A DNA stretch of 64,000 nucleotides. Origin: Pseudomonas sp. UBA6562. Lineage in GTDB: Bacteria > Pseudomonadota > Gammaproteobacteria > Pseudomonadales > Pseudomonadaceae. Positions 34,591-43,400 of this stretch are shown here, piece after piece. Below the pieces are notes generated by a model. That model did no database searches, was not told the origin of the DNA, and worked only from the letters and a program-made list of their open reading frames with translations. Every line of letters begins with the position of its first letter. Position 1 is the first letter of the stretch. Position numbers and translations under genes: made by a program. The stretch lies in assembly GCF_002434265.1 (NCBI RefSeq), contig NZ_DJJS01000005.1, positions 174,650 through 238,649 of the forward strand. The letters run 5' to 3'.

Positions 34591-37455
34591 ATGCTCGAGC
34601 TCGCCAAAGAGCAGATAGCGATGGGCCAGGTAGCGGCCGACAAGGCCCAGGCATTGCGCCTTCTGGCGGACCGGCTGGTCGCCGACGGCCTGGTCGCCGA
34701 AGGCTACCTCGAAGGGCTGCAAGCCCGCGAAGCACAAGGCTCGACCTTCCTCGGCCAAGGCATCGCCATTCCCCACGGCACCCCACAGACCCGCGACCTG
34801 GTGTTCAGCACCGGCGTGCGCCTGTTGCAGTTCCCCGAAGGCGTCGACTGGGGCGACGGCCAGCGCGTGTACCTGGCCATCGGCATCGCCGCGCGTTCGG
34901 ACGAGCACTTGCGCCTGCTGCAACTGCTGACCCGCGCCCTGGGCGAAACCGACCTGGCCGAAGCCCTGCGCCGCGCCAGTTCCGCCGAAGCCCTGCTCAA
35001 GCTGCTGCAAGGCGCGCCCAAAGAACTCGCCCTGGACGCGCAACTGGTCAACCTGGGCCTGGCGGCCGACGATTTCGACGAGCTGAGCTGGCGCGGCGCG
35101 CGCCTGCTGCAAAAGGCCGGTTGCGTCGAGCCCGGCTTCGCCGCAGCTTTGCAACAGGCCGAACCGCTGCCGCTGGGCGAAGGCCTGTGGTGGTTGAACA
35201 GCGACCGTCAGGTGCTGCAACCGGGCCTGGCCTTCATCACTCCGCAGCAACCCTTGCGCTACCGCGACCAGCCGCTCAACGGCCTGTTCTGCCTGGCCAG
35301 CCTGGGCGCCGCGCACCAGGCCCTGCTCGAACGACTGTGCGAAGTGCTGATCGAAGGCCGTGGCCAGAGCCTCTATCAGGCCACCGACAGCCGCACCGTG
35401 CTGCAAGTGCTGGGCGGCGAAGTGCTGCCCGACTGGCCCAGCGTGCGCATCGTCCTGGCCAACGCCCACGGCCTGCACGCGCGTCCGGCCAAGGTGCTGG
35501 CGCAATTGGCGAAAAGCTTCGACGGCGACATCCGCCTGCGCGTGGTGGATACCGGCGAAGCCGCCGTATCGGCCAAGAGCCTGAGCCGGCTGCTCAGCCT
35601 CGGTGCCCGTCGTGGGCAGACGTTGGAGCTGCTGGCCGAGCCGCAGATCGCCGGCGATGCCTTGCCGGCCCTGCTCGATGCCATCACCCAAGGCCTGGGC
35701 GAAACCGTCGAGCCGCTCGACCAGACCCTCGCCACACAGCCGCCAGCCGTAGCTGCCCCGGCCGCAGCGCCCGTGCAGGCGCCCCAGGCCGGCAGCCAGA
35801 TCCAAGGCGTGGCCGCATCGCCGGGCATCGCCACCGGGCCTGCCCACGTCTGCGTCGAGCGTGCCCTCGACTACCCGCTGCGCGGCATCTCGCCCGCGCA
35901 TGAGCGCCAACGCCTGGTGGAAGCCCAGGCGGTGGTCGATGCCGAGTTGCAGGCACTGATCGCGCGCAGCGAATCGACCATCGGCGACATCTTCATCACC
36001 CACCAGGAAATGCTCGCCGACCCGGCTTTGGGCGAAGAGGTCGAGCTGCGCCTGGCACAGGGCGAAAGCGCCGAAGCGGCGTGGATGGCGGTGATCGATG
36101 CCGCCGCGCGCCAGCAGGAGGCGCTGCACGATGCCTTGCTCGCCGAGCGCGCCGCCGATCTGCGCGATGTCGGTCGGCGTGTGCTGGGCCAACTGTGCGG
36201 CGTGCAGGATGCGCGTGAACCGCAGCAGCCCTATGTGCTGGTGATGGCCGAAGTCGGCCCGTCCGACGTCGCCCGTCTGGACCCGGCGCGCGTGGCCGGC
36301 ATCGTCACCGCCTACGGCGGCGCGACCGCGCACAGCGCCATCGTCGCCCGTGCCCTGGGCATCCCGGCAGTGGTCGGCGCGGGCGCGTCGATCCTGTTGC
36401 TCGAATCGGGCACGCCGCTGCTGCTCGACGGCCAGCGTGGCCGCGTCAGCGTGGCGCCGCCCGAAACCGAAGTGCAGCGCGCCCTGGCCGAACGCGACCA
36501 GCGCGAGCAGCGTTTGCAGGCGGCCTGGGCCGAGCGCCATCGGCCGGCCGTGACCCGTGACGGCCACGCCATGGAAGTGTTCGCCAACATCGGCGAGAGC
36601 GCCGGCATCGACAAGGTGCTGGAGCAGGGCGCCGAAGGCATCGGCCTGCTGCGCACCGAACTGGTGTTCATGGGCCATTCCCAGGCGCCGGACGTGGCCA
36701 CCCAGGAAGCCGAATACCGCCGTGTGCTCGACGGCCTGGGCGGGCGCCCGCTGGTGGTGCGCACGCTGGACGTGGGCGGCGACAAGCCGTTGCCCTACTG
36801 GCCGATCGAAGCGGAAGAAAACCCTTTCCTCGGTGTGCGCGGCGTGCGCTTGACCCTGCAACGCCCGCAGATCATGGAAGACCAGTTGCGCGCCTTGTTG
36901 CGCGCCGCCGACAACCGCCCGTTGCGGATCATGTTCCCCATGGTCGGACAGATGCACGAGTGGCGTGAAGCCAAGGCCATGGTCGAGCGCCTGCGCGTGG
37001 AGATTCCGGTGGCCGACCTGCAGGTCGGCATCATGGTCGAGGTGCCCTCGGCGGCGCTGTTGGCGCCACAACTGGCCCGCGAGGTGGACTTCTTCAGCGT
37101 CGGCACCAACGACCTGACCCAGTACGCCCTGGCCATCGACCGCGGCCACCCGAGCCTGTCGGCCCAGGCCGACGGTCTGCACCCGGCGGTGCTGCAACTG
37201 ATCGACATGACCGTGCGCGCCGCCCATGCCCATGGCAAATGGGTCGGCGTCTGCGGCGAGCTGGCTGCCGACGCCCAGGCCGTGGCGATCCTGCTGGGCC
37301 TTGAGGTGGACGAACTGAGCGTGGCCGCACGCAGCATCGCCGAGGTCAAGGCGTTGGTGCGCGAGACCGATTTCCAGGCGGCGCGCGCGTTGGCGCAGGC
37401 CGCCTTGCAACAAGACAGCGCCGCCTCCGTGCGCGCGCTGGTGGAGCGTAGCTGA
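34591..37455 (+). CDS. fruB: Fructose PTS multiphosphoryl transfer protein (EIIA–HPr–EI)
   Basis: A 954-residue cytoplasmic protein that carries phosphate from phosphoenolpyruvate to the fructose permease. Order of domains: EIIA(Fru) about 1-145 with His62 in IAIPHGTPQTRD; a second, degenerate EIIA-like segment about 150-275; HPr about 283-370 with His296 in HGLHARPAK; an Ala/Pro linker 380-402; EI about 405-954 with phospho-His581 in GGATAHSAIVARALGIP and the catalytic Cys in WVGVCGELAAD. GGAG lies about 8 bases before the ATG. It is the first gene of fruBKA, overlapping fruK by one base (TGATG). Confidence 0.96.
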   Translation: MLELAKEQIAMGQVAADKAQALRLLADRLVADGLVAEGYLEGLQAREAQGSTFLGQGIAIPHGTPQTRDLVFSTGVRLLQFPEGVDWGDGQRVYLAIGIAARSDEHLRLLQLLTRALGETDLAEALRRASSAEALLKLLQGAPKELALDAQLVNLGLAADDFDELSWRGARLLQKAGCVEPGFAAALQQAEPLPLGEGLWWLNSDRQVLQPGLAFITPQQPLRYRDQPLNGLFCLASLGAAHQALLERLCEVLIEGRGQSLYQATDSRTVLQVLGGEVLPDWPSVRIVLANAHGLHARPAKVLAQLAKSFDGDIRLRVVDTGEAAVSAKSLSRLLSLGARRGQTLELLAEPQIAGDALPALLDAITQGLGETVEPLDQTLATQPPAVAAPAAAPVQAPQAGSQIQGVAASPGIATGPAHVCVERALDYPLRGISPAHERQRLVEAQAVVDAELQALIARSESTIGDIFITHQEMLADPALGEEVELRLAQGESAEAAWMAVIDAAARQQEALHDALLAERAADLRDVGRRVLGQLCGVQDAREPQQPYVLVMAEVGPSDVARLDPARVAGIVTAYGGATAHSAIVARALGIPAVVGAGASILLLESGTPLLLDGQRGRVSVAPPETEVQRALAERDQREQRLQAAWAERHRPAVTRDGHAMEVFANIGESAGIDKVLEQGAEGIGLLRTELVFMGHSQAPDVATQEAEYRRVLDGLGGRPLVVRTLDVGGDKPLPYWPIEAEENPFLGVRGVRLTLQRPQIMEDQLRALLRAADNRPLRIMFPMVGQMHEWREAKAMVERLRVEIPVADLQVGIMVEVPSAALLAPQLAREVDFFSVGTNDLTQYALAIDRGHPSLSAQADGLHPAVLQLIDMTVRAAHAHGKWVGVCGELAADAQAVAILLGLEVDELSVAARSIAEVKALVRETDFQAARALAQAALQQDSAASVRALVERS

Positions 37456-38402
37456 TGGCCAAGATCCTCACCCTGACCCTCAACCCGGCGCTGGACCTCA
37501 CCGTCAGCCTCGAGCGCCTGCGCCCGGGGGCGGTCAACCGCGCCCACAGCCAACACAGCCATGCCGCCGGCAAGGGCCTGAACGTGGCGCAGGTGCTGGC
37601 CGACCTGGGCCACGACCTCACCGTCGGCGGCTTCCTCGGGCGCGACAACCTGCAGCCGTTCGAAGCGCTGATCGAGCGCCGCGGCTTCAGCGATTGTTTC
37701 GTGCGCGTCGATGGCGAAACCCGCAGCAACCTCAAGCTGGTCGAGGGCGACGGCCAGGTGACCGACATCAACGGACAAGGCCCGCAGGTGGACGCCGCCG
37801 CGCAGGCGGCCTTGCTGCAACATCTGCAAAAGATCGCCCCCGGCTTCGACGCCGTAGTGGTCGCCGGCAGCCTGCCGCGCGGCATCGACCTGGCCTGGTT
37901 CGAGCGATTGCTGCGCCAGCTGGTCGGTCAAGGGCTCAAGGTCGTGCTCGACACCAGCGGCGAAGCCCTGCGTGTGGGCCTGGGCTGCTCGCCCTGGCTG
38001 GTCAAGCCCAACGTCGAGGAGCTGGGCGACGTGCTCGGCCAGGCGTTGCCCGACCGCGCAGCGCAACAGGCCGCCGCTGAGCGGCTGCTGGACGCAGGCG
38101 TGGAGCACGTGGTGCTGTCCAATGGCGAGCACGGCCTGAGCTGGTTCAGCGCTGCGCGCACCCTGCATGCGCTGCCGCCGCCGGTGAAAGTGGCCAGTAC
38201 CGTAGGCGCCGGCGATTCGCTGGTAGCCGGCATGCTGCATGGGCTGTTGCAGGGCGAAGCCCCCGAGCAGAGCCTGCGCCGGGCCACGGCCATCGCCGCC
38301 CAGGCCGTGACCCAGGTCGGCTTCGGCATCGACGACCACGCGCAACTGGCCCGCCTGGAAGCGGCCGTGCAGATACAAGAACAACAGGAGAGTGGCCAAT
38401 GA
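37455..38402 (+). CDS. fruK: 1-phosphofructokinase
   Basis: A 315-residue PfkB-family kinase that converts fructose-1-phosphate to fructose-1,6-bisphosphate. Features: LTLNPALDLTV at the N-terminus, GKGLNVAQVLADLG (substrate binding), and the C-terminal catalytic VGAGDSLVAGML with the catalytic Asp. It sits between fruB and fruA with a one-base overlap upstream and a four-base ATGA overlap downstream, so the operon is tightly coupled. By consuming fructose-1-phosphate it also sets the level of the Cra effector. Confidence 0.95.
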   Translation: MAKILTLTLNPALDLTVSLERLRPGAVNRAHSQHSHAAGKGLNVAQVLADLGHDLTVGGFLGRDNLQPFEALIERRGFSDCFVRVDGETRSNLKLVEGDGQVTDINGQGPQVDAAAQAALLQHLQKIAPGFDAVVVAGSLPRGIDLAWFERLLRQLVGQGLKVVLDTSGEALRVGLGCSPWLVKPNVEELGDVLGQALPDRAAQQAAAERLLDAGVEHVVLSNGEHGLSWFSAARTLHALPPPVKVASTVGAGDSLVAGMLHGLLQGEAPEQSLRRATAIAAQAVTQVGFGIDDHAQLARLEAAVQIQEQQESGQ

Positions 38403-40147
38403 ACCTTGCCATCGTCACCGCCTGCCCGAACGGGCAGGTGTCCAGCGTGCTCAGCGCACGCCTGCTCACCGCCGAGGCGCAGCGCCGCGGCTGGAGCACC
38501 AGCGTCGAGGTGGCCGACGCCGAACACCCCGAACAACGCCTGAGCGCCGAGCAGATCGCCGCCGCCGACTGGGTGCTGGTGATCGCCACCGGCCCCTTGG
38601 AACTGTCGCGTTTCGTCGGCAAGCGCGTGTTCCAGAGCACGCCCGCGCAAGCCCTGGCCGACCGCGAGCGGTTCCTCGACGAGGCCGCCGCCAGTGCCCA
38701 GGTGCTGACGGCCTCCGACATCGCAGAGCCTGCTGCAAGCGCTAGCGCCTCGGCTACCACCCAGCCGCGGCTGGTCGCCGTCACCGCCTGCCCGACGGGC
38801 GTGGCGCACACCTTCATGGCCGCCGAAGCCTTGCAACAGGCGGCGGCGCAGAAGGGCTGGCAACTGACCGTGGAAACCCAGGGCTCGGTGGGCGCGCGCA
38901 ATCCCTTGTCGGCCGAGGCCATCGCCGAGGCCGACGTGGTGCTGCTGGCCGCCGACATCGAAGTGCCCACTGCGCGTTTCGCCGGCAAGCGCATCTACCG
39001 CTGCGGCACGGGCATCGCCCTCAAGCAGGCGGCCGTGACGTTGGACAAGGCATTGGCCGAGGGCAAGGTCGAGAGCGCGGGCGATGCTGGCGCAGCCCCG
39101 GCCAAAGCGGAAAAGGCTGGTGTCTACAAGCACCTGCTGACCGGGGTGTCGTTCATGCTGCCGATGGTGGTAGCCGGTGGCCTGTTGATCGCACTGTCGT
39201 TCGTGTTCGGCATCAACGCCCATGAAGTGCCGGGCAGCTTGCCGGCCGCGCTGATGCAGATCGGCGGCGAGGCGGCGTTCAAGCTGATGGTGCCGCTGCT
39301 GGCGGGCTACATCGCCTGGTCCATCGCCGACCGCCCGGGCCTGGCGCCCGGCATGATCGGTGGCCTGTTGGCCAGCACCCTGGGCGCGGGTTTCATCGGC
39401 GGCATCGCCGCAGGCTTTCTCGCCGGCTACAGCGCCAAGGCCATTGCCCGCTGGGTACGCTTGCCCAGCAGCCTGGAAGCGCTCAAGCCGATCCTGATCA
39501 TTCCGCTGCTGGCCAGCCTGTTCACGGGCCTGGTGATGATCTATGTGGTCGGCCAGCCGGTGGCGGCGATGCTCGCGGGCCTGACCCAGTTCCTCGACAG
39601 CATGGGCACCACCAATGCCATCCTCCTGGGCGTGTTGCTGGGCGGGATGATGTGCGTCGACCTCGGTGGGCCCATCAACAAGGCGTCCTACGCCTTCTCG
39701 GTCGGCCTGCTGGCCTCGTCGAGCTATGCGCCCATGGCGGCGACCATGGCTGCCGGCATGGTGCCGCCGATCGGTCTTGGCATCGCCACCTTCATCGCCC
39801 GGCGCAAGTTCGCTCAGAGCGAGCGTGAGGCCGGCAAGGCAGCTTTCGTATTGGGGTTGTGCTTCATCTCCGAGGGTGCGATTCCCTTCGCCGCCAAGGA
39901 CCCGCTACGGGTGATCCCGGCCAGCATCGCCGGCGGTGCGCTGACCGGCGCGCTGTCGATGTACTTCGGCTGCAAGCTGATGGCGCCCCACGGCGGACTG
40001 TTCGTGATGCTCATTCCCAATGCGATCAACCACGCGGCGCTGTATTTGCTGGCGATCGTGGCGGGCAGCTTGGTCACGGCGGTGGTGTACGCCCTGATCA
40101 AGCGGGGCGAGCCGGTGGAATTGGCGGTGGCGGCACCGCCGCGTTGA
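38399..40147 (+). CDS. fruA: PTS fructose-specific EIIB'BC permease
   Basis: A 582-residue inner-membrane permease that imports fructose as fructose-1-phosphate. Two EIIB-type domains are present: the first (residues 1-115) with TACPNGQ and the second (about 120-225) with VTACPTGVAHTFMAAEAL, whose Cys takes the phosphate. An Ala/Lys linker near 226-240 leads to the EIIC membrane domain (VYKHLLTGVSFMLPMVVAGGLLIALSF …) with the GGPINKASYAF signature. It is the last gene of fruBKA and is followed by two hairpins. Confidence 0.95.
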   Translation: MNLAIVTACPNGQVSSVLSARLLTAEAQRRGWSTSVEVADAEHPEQRLSAEQIAAADWVLVIATGPLELSRFVGKRVFQSTPAQALADRERFLDEAAASAQVLTASDIAEPAASASASATTQPRLVAVTACPTGVAHTFMAAEALQQAAAQKGWQLTVETQGSVGARNPLSAEAIAEADVVLLAADIEVPTARFAGKRIYRCGTGIALKQAAVTLDKALAEGKVESAGDAGAAPAKAEKAGVYKHLLTGVSFMLPMVVAGGLLIALSFVFGINAHEVPGSLPAALMQIGGEAAFKLMVPLLAGYIAWSIADRPGLAPGMIGGLLASTLGAGFIGGIAAGFLAGYSAKAIARWVRLPSSLEALKPILIIPLLASLFTGLVMIYVVGQPVAAMLAGLTQFLDSMGTTNAILLGVLLGGMMCVDLGGPINKASYAFSVGLLASSSYAPMAATMAAGMVPPIGLGIATFIARRKFAQSEREAGKAAFVLGLCFISEGAIPFAAKDPLRVIPASIAGGALTGALSMYFGCKLMAPHGGLFVMLIPNAINHAALYLLAIVAGSLVTAVVYALIKRGEPVELAVAAPPR

Positions 40148-40154
40148 ACGCGGT

Positions 40155-40213
40155 GCCCGCTTTTGGCGGGCGTTGGCAAGGTTGACCGACAGGGGCGCTA
40201 AGGCGCCCCTGTC
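40155..40213. terminator. Two consecutive hairpins after fruA
   Basis: GCCCGC-TTTTG-GCGGGC at 40155-40171, then GACAGGGGCGC-TAAG-GCGCCCCTGTC at 40188-40213 with a perfect 11-bp stem. They separate fruBKA (+) from the convergent DUF3820 gene (-). Confidence 0.75.
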
Positions 40214-40218
40214 GCGTT

Positions 40219-40443
40219 TCAGCGGCGGGGTTGGGCCGTGCGCAACGGCTTGAGCAGGTCGATCAGGCCGTTGTGGTCGATCTCGTGCATCAGCGCCAGC
40301 AGGCCGCCCAGCTCGCCAGGCGGAAAGCCTTTGCGGGCGAACCAGGCCAGATAGTCGCCCGGCAGGTCGGCGAGCAGACGGCCTTGGTACTTGCCGAAGG
40401 GCATGCTGCGGGTCACCAGCAGCTTCAGGGTGTCGGGATTCAT
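40219..40443 (-). CDS. DUF3820-family protein
   Basis: A 74-residue protein with the family pattern LVTRSMPFGKYQGRLLADLPGDYLAWFARKGFPPGELGGLLALMHEI. DUF3820 (annotated as a putative quorum-sensing-regulated virulence factor from P. aeruginosa) has no firm function; an exonuclease-like or nucleic-acid link has been suggested. The start at 40443 is the ATG right before the conserved block; the ATG at 40506 has no homology upstream. It converges with fruA. Confidence 0.8.
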   Translation of the reverse strand: MNPDTLKLLVTRSMPFGKYQGRLLADLPGDYLAWFARKGFPPGELGGLLALMHEIDHNGLIDLLKPLRTAQPRR

Positions 40444-40546
40444 GCGGGCCACCGGATACGAATGAGTCGCGACCCTACTGCAAACTGCACGACCGGCCAA
40501 GGCCAATCATGCAGAACGCGACGCATGGCATTCTGCCTTTATCTTT

Positions 40547-40559
40547 TAAGTTATTGATT
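40547..40559 (-). promoter_or_regulatory. IHF consensus site
   Basis: On the minus strand AATCAATAACTTA fits WATCAANNNNTTR at every position. It lies in an AT-rich stretch 28 bases before the -24 element of the sigma-54 promoter, the usual place for IHF-assisted looping. Confidence 0.55.
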
Positions 40560-40586
40560 AATAAGTAATTAATTTTTAGCCAAACC

Positions 40587-40602
40587 TGGCACGAAGGCTG
40601 CT
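40587..40602 (+). promoter_or_regulatory. Sigma-54 promoter of the four-helix-bundle gene
   Basis: TGGCACGAAGGCTGCT matches TGGCACG-N4-TTGCW in all but one position, with the GG and GC dinucleotides exactly 10 bases apart. Transcription would begin near 40612, 26 bases before the ATG. The enhancer-binding activator and its site are not identified. Confidence 0.7.
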
Positions 40603-40637
40603 CCTATCTATTCACTAACCATCAAGGAGTTTGAGTC

Positions 40638-41114
40638 ATGAGCGATACCAACAAAGATGTGATCGATGTCCTCAACGACCTGATCGAATACAGCAAGGAC
40701 GGCGAGAAAGGCTTCAGAAAGTCGGCCGAAGACGTGAAAAGCGTCCGCCTGAAAGAATTCCTCACCGCCCGTGCCGCAGGTTGCGCTCAGGCCGTGACCG
40801 AACTGCAAGCCGAAGTCAGCCATCTGGGTGGCAAGCCAGAAGACTCCACCAGCTTCACCGGCGACCTGCACCGTGCTTGGATCGACCTCAAGACCACGTT
40901 CACCAGCCACGATGACGAAGCTGTGATGAACGAAACCGAGCGTGGCCAGGATTACGCGCTGAAAGCCTACCGCGAAGCCCGCGAGAAGCTGACCAAACTC
41001 AACGTCCCAGCCGCCGCCAACAGCCTGGTGCTGGTCGAGAAGCAGCTGCAAGGCGTACAGAAAAACCATGACGAAGTGAAGGCACTGCGCGACCAAGTCC
41101 GCGCCCAGTCTTAA
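40638..41114 (+). CDS. PA2169-family four-helix-bundle protein
   Basis: A 158-residue acidic, fully helical protein beginning MSDTNKDVIDVLNDLIEYSKDGEKGFRKSAEDV and containing LTARAAGCAQAVTELQAEVSHLGG. It matches the PA2169 family (ferritin-like, DUF2383), linked to stress and stationary-phase expression but with no known reaction. AAGGAG lies about 10 bases before the ATG. It is driven by the sigma-54-type promoter at 40587-40602. Its last codons overlap the convergent diguanylate cyclase gene by four bases. Confidence 0.85.
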   Translation: MSDTNKDVIDVLNDLIEYSKDGEKGFRKSAEDVKSVRLKEFLTARAAGCAQAVTELQAEVSHLGGKPEDSTSFTGDLHRAWIDLKTTFTSHDDEAVMNETERGQDYALKAYREAREKLTKLNVPAAANSLVLVEKQLQGVQKNHDEVKALRDQVRAQS

Positions 41115-42637
41115 GACTGCGCTTCCTCCACCCGGTTGCGGCCATTGGCCTTGGCCCGGTAGAGCGCATCGTCAGCCAAACCCAGTATGGTCGAAAGATC
41201 GTGCTGGGTTTTTTGTGTGCGCACGGCAACACCGATGCTGACGGTGATTCCCACACTCCCGTCACCGAATGCCGGCAGCGCTTCGACCGCCGCCCTGATC
41301 CGTTCGGCGATCGACCAGGCGCCTGAAGCGTCCGTTTCCGGTAGCACCAGCTGGAACTCCTCCCCACCGTAACGCGCCGCGAGGTCGGCCGGGCGCCGGA
41401 TGCATCGGCGCAGCGCCAGCGCTACCTCGCGCAGGGCATGATCGCCGCCGGCATGGCCGTGGCGCTGGTTGAACGCTTTGAAGTGGTCGATATCCACCAT
41501 CAACACGGCCAGCGGCTTGCCGCTGCGCTGGGCGCGCGACCATTCGAGCTTGAGGACTTCGTCGAGACGACGGCGGTTGGGCAAGCCGGTGAGGCTGTCG
41601 GTGGCCGCCAGTTCGGCGAGGTTCTGTTCGGCGCGTTGACGGCGGCTCAGTTCCCGGCCCAGCAAGACGCTCAGCCAGAGAATACCCACACACAGCACGC
41701 CGGTCGCAGCCCCCACCAGCCAGGCGGTACGCCGCCAGGAATGAAGGACTTCGTCGGCCGAATGCACCACCAACACGATCAGCGGCAGGTTCGCCACTTT
41801 GGCGAAGGTGTAGATGCGCTGGGCGCCGCCACGGGCTACCGAGGCAGCGGTGAAGCTGCCGGTCTGTTCGGTCAGGATGCGTTGGAAATTCGCCCGTTTC
41901 AGGTAGTTGCCGCCCACGTGCGGATCGGAGTCGCGCACCGGTTGGCGCGCCAGCAGCTGACCGTCGGTGCTGAGCAGGTTGACACTGCTTTCCTTGCCAA
42001 TGTCCAGGCGTTGGAACAAGGCGTCGAAATAGGCCAGCGGCAGGGCGCCTACCGTGACGCCGAGAAAGGCGCCATTCGAAGAGGAAATGCGCCGGCTGAA
42101 GGCGAGGCACCAACCCAGCTCGTCGAGTTGGCGCCGCGACGGCGGGGTGAGCATCAGGCCCAGGCCCGGATGCGCACGGTGTGCCTGGAATGCCGCGGTG
42201 TTGGCGAAGTCGGCCTGCAGCGGGACCTTGCCGGACGACTGGCCCTGCACCTTGCCCTGCGCGTCCAGCCACAGCAGCTCGCCTTGCCCGGGCGTGGCGA
42301 CGGCCTGACGGAACAGGATCTGCTGGCGCAGTTCGGGCGCCAGGCCCGACAGCTGCGGATGCCGCACGCCCCACATGACCCCGCGCAGGGATTGGTCGTA
42401 CAGCTCGACGTTGCGCAGCACATCGTTTTCGATCAATTGCACGATGTTGTTCGACGCCCGCACCGCCGACCGCTCGACGCTGTCGCGTTCGCGCAGCAGC
42501 AGGTAGCCGACGATCGAGACGATGGCGAACACGGCCAGGCAACTGCCCAGGGTCAGGGCCTGGACGGGGCGGGATTTGAACAGCGCAAGCAGCGGCGCAG
42601 GCGTGGGCACGTCGAGCTCCCTGAGCAAGAACGTCAT
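41111..42637 (-). CDS. Membrane diguanylate cyclase with Cache-type sensor
   Basis: A 508-residue protein: a membrane helix at about 25-47, a periplasmic double-Cache-like sensor at about 50-300, a second helix at 305-327, and a GGDEF domain. The active site is GGEEF (424-428) and an inhibitory site RPAD (415-418) lies five residues before it, so it should make c-di-GMP and be product-inhibited. The environmental ligand is unknown. c-di-GMP controls adhesin display in P. putida, so it could influence the neighbouring adhesin system, though this is inference. It converges with the four-helix-bundle gene. Confidence 0.9.
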   Translation of the reverse strand: MTFLLRELDVPTPAPLLALFKSRPVQALTLGSCLAVFAIVSIVGYLLLRERDSVERSAVRASNNIVQLIENDVLRNVELYDQSLRGVMWGVRHPQLSGLAPELRQQILFRQAVATPGQGELLWLDAQGKVQGQSSGKVPLQADFANTAAFQAHRAHPGLGLMLTPPSRRQLDELGWCLAFSRRISSSNGAFLGVTVGALPLAYFDALFQRLDIGKESSVNLLSTDGQLLARQPVRDSDPHVGGNYLKRANFQRILTEQTGSFTAASVARGGAQRIYTFAKVANLPLIVLVVHSADEVLHSWRRTAWLVGAATGVLCVGILWLSVLLGRELSRRQRAEQNLAELAATDSLTGLPNRRRLDEVLKLEWSRAQRSGKPLAVLMVDIDHFKAFNQRHGHAGGDHALREVALALRRCIRRPADLAARYGGEEFQLVLPETDASGAWSIAERIRAAVEALPAFGDGSVGITVSIGVAVRTQKTQHDLSTILGLADDALYRAKANGRNRVEEAQS

Positions 42638-42928
42638 GAACGGGGGGCGCCATTCTAGGCAGCGGCCCCACCTGCCTCAAGCCCGTATCCATGGCTTTTC
42701 TCGGCTGGGCGGGCTTTGCAGGGGCCGGCTGCCTGCGCCTGTAGCCGGTCTGCGCCAGGCGGTCAGGCTATTGGATGCTATCGGTGTGCCATGTTTGAAC
42801 GCACTGAGGTGGGAGGCAGGCGCACGTCGAGCGATGCAGCGCGGCCGAACCGGAGCGCCGGCCTGCCGCGCTTTTTACAAGTAACTATTGCGAAGGGTGT
42901 AACAAGCCACGAACGTTTTGCTGCGCGA

Positions 42929-43141
42929 TCAGCTGTCGGCCCGATCGCTGCTAGCCGTTTTCGCGGCGGTTCGCTCGCTGCTGTCGCTGTCGTCGCCCTG
43001 TTGCGCGAATTGCGCTTGGGCCTGCTCGGCCAGAGCCTGGTTACGCGCCGCAAAAGCGGGGGATTCTTCGGCTTGCGCCAGGGGCGACAGCACCAATGCC
43101 GAAAGGATGAACGCGCTGGCAATACCCATGCTGTTGGACAT
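42929..43141 (-). CDS. Small exported hypothetical protein
   Basis: A 70-residue product with a clear signal peptide MSNSMGIASAFILSALVLSPLAQA, leaving a mature chain of about 45 residues rich in Ala, Gln, Glu and Ser (ESPAFAARNQALAEQAQAQF). AAGAAGG precedes the ATG by about 8 bases. No family recognised. The gene stands alone, with about 290 bases on either side lacking other supported genes. A short dyad, CGAAAAG/CTTTTCG, lies upstream at 43274-43292. Confidence 0.65.
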   Translation of the reverse strand: MSNSMGIASAFILSALVLSPLAQAEESPAFAARNQALAEQAQAQFAQQGDDSDSSERTAAKTASSDRADS

Positions 43142-43400
43142 TTCGAACTACCTTCTTGCTGAGCAAGTGCTATGTGGATGGCGTTACGTTAGTCCTGGGG
43201 CGCAGCAGGAAAAAGCGTCAGGCGCAATAAGCACCTTTACCAATTGAGTAACAGTAAGAGGTTGGTATTTGCTCGAAAAGTCTGTCTTTTCGGTCAGAAC
43301 CTGCATGCCAGAGGGGATGCTTCGCCGCAGGCCAGGCTCGCCGAAACGATGCCTTGCCCGCGCATGGGTGTGGCGGCATCCGGCCTGGCCCGATCAGCGG

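Noticed and set aside
34417..37413. 998-codon minus-strand frame opposite fruB
   Set aside because: Shadow frame in GC-rich DNA; fruB shows complete PTS domains on the plus strand.
43274..43292. Small dyad CGAAAAG/CTTTTCG as a terminator
   Set aside because: Lacks a following T-run in the needed orientation and is too short to call.
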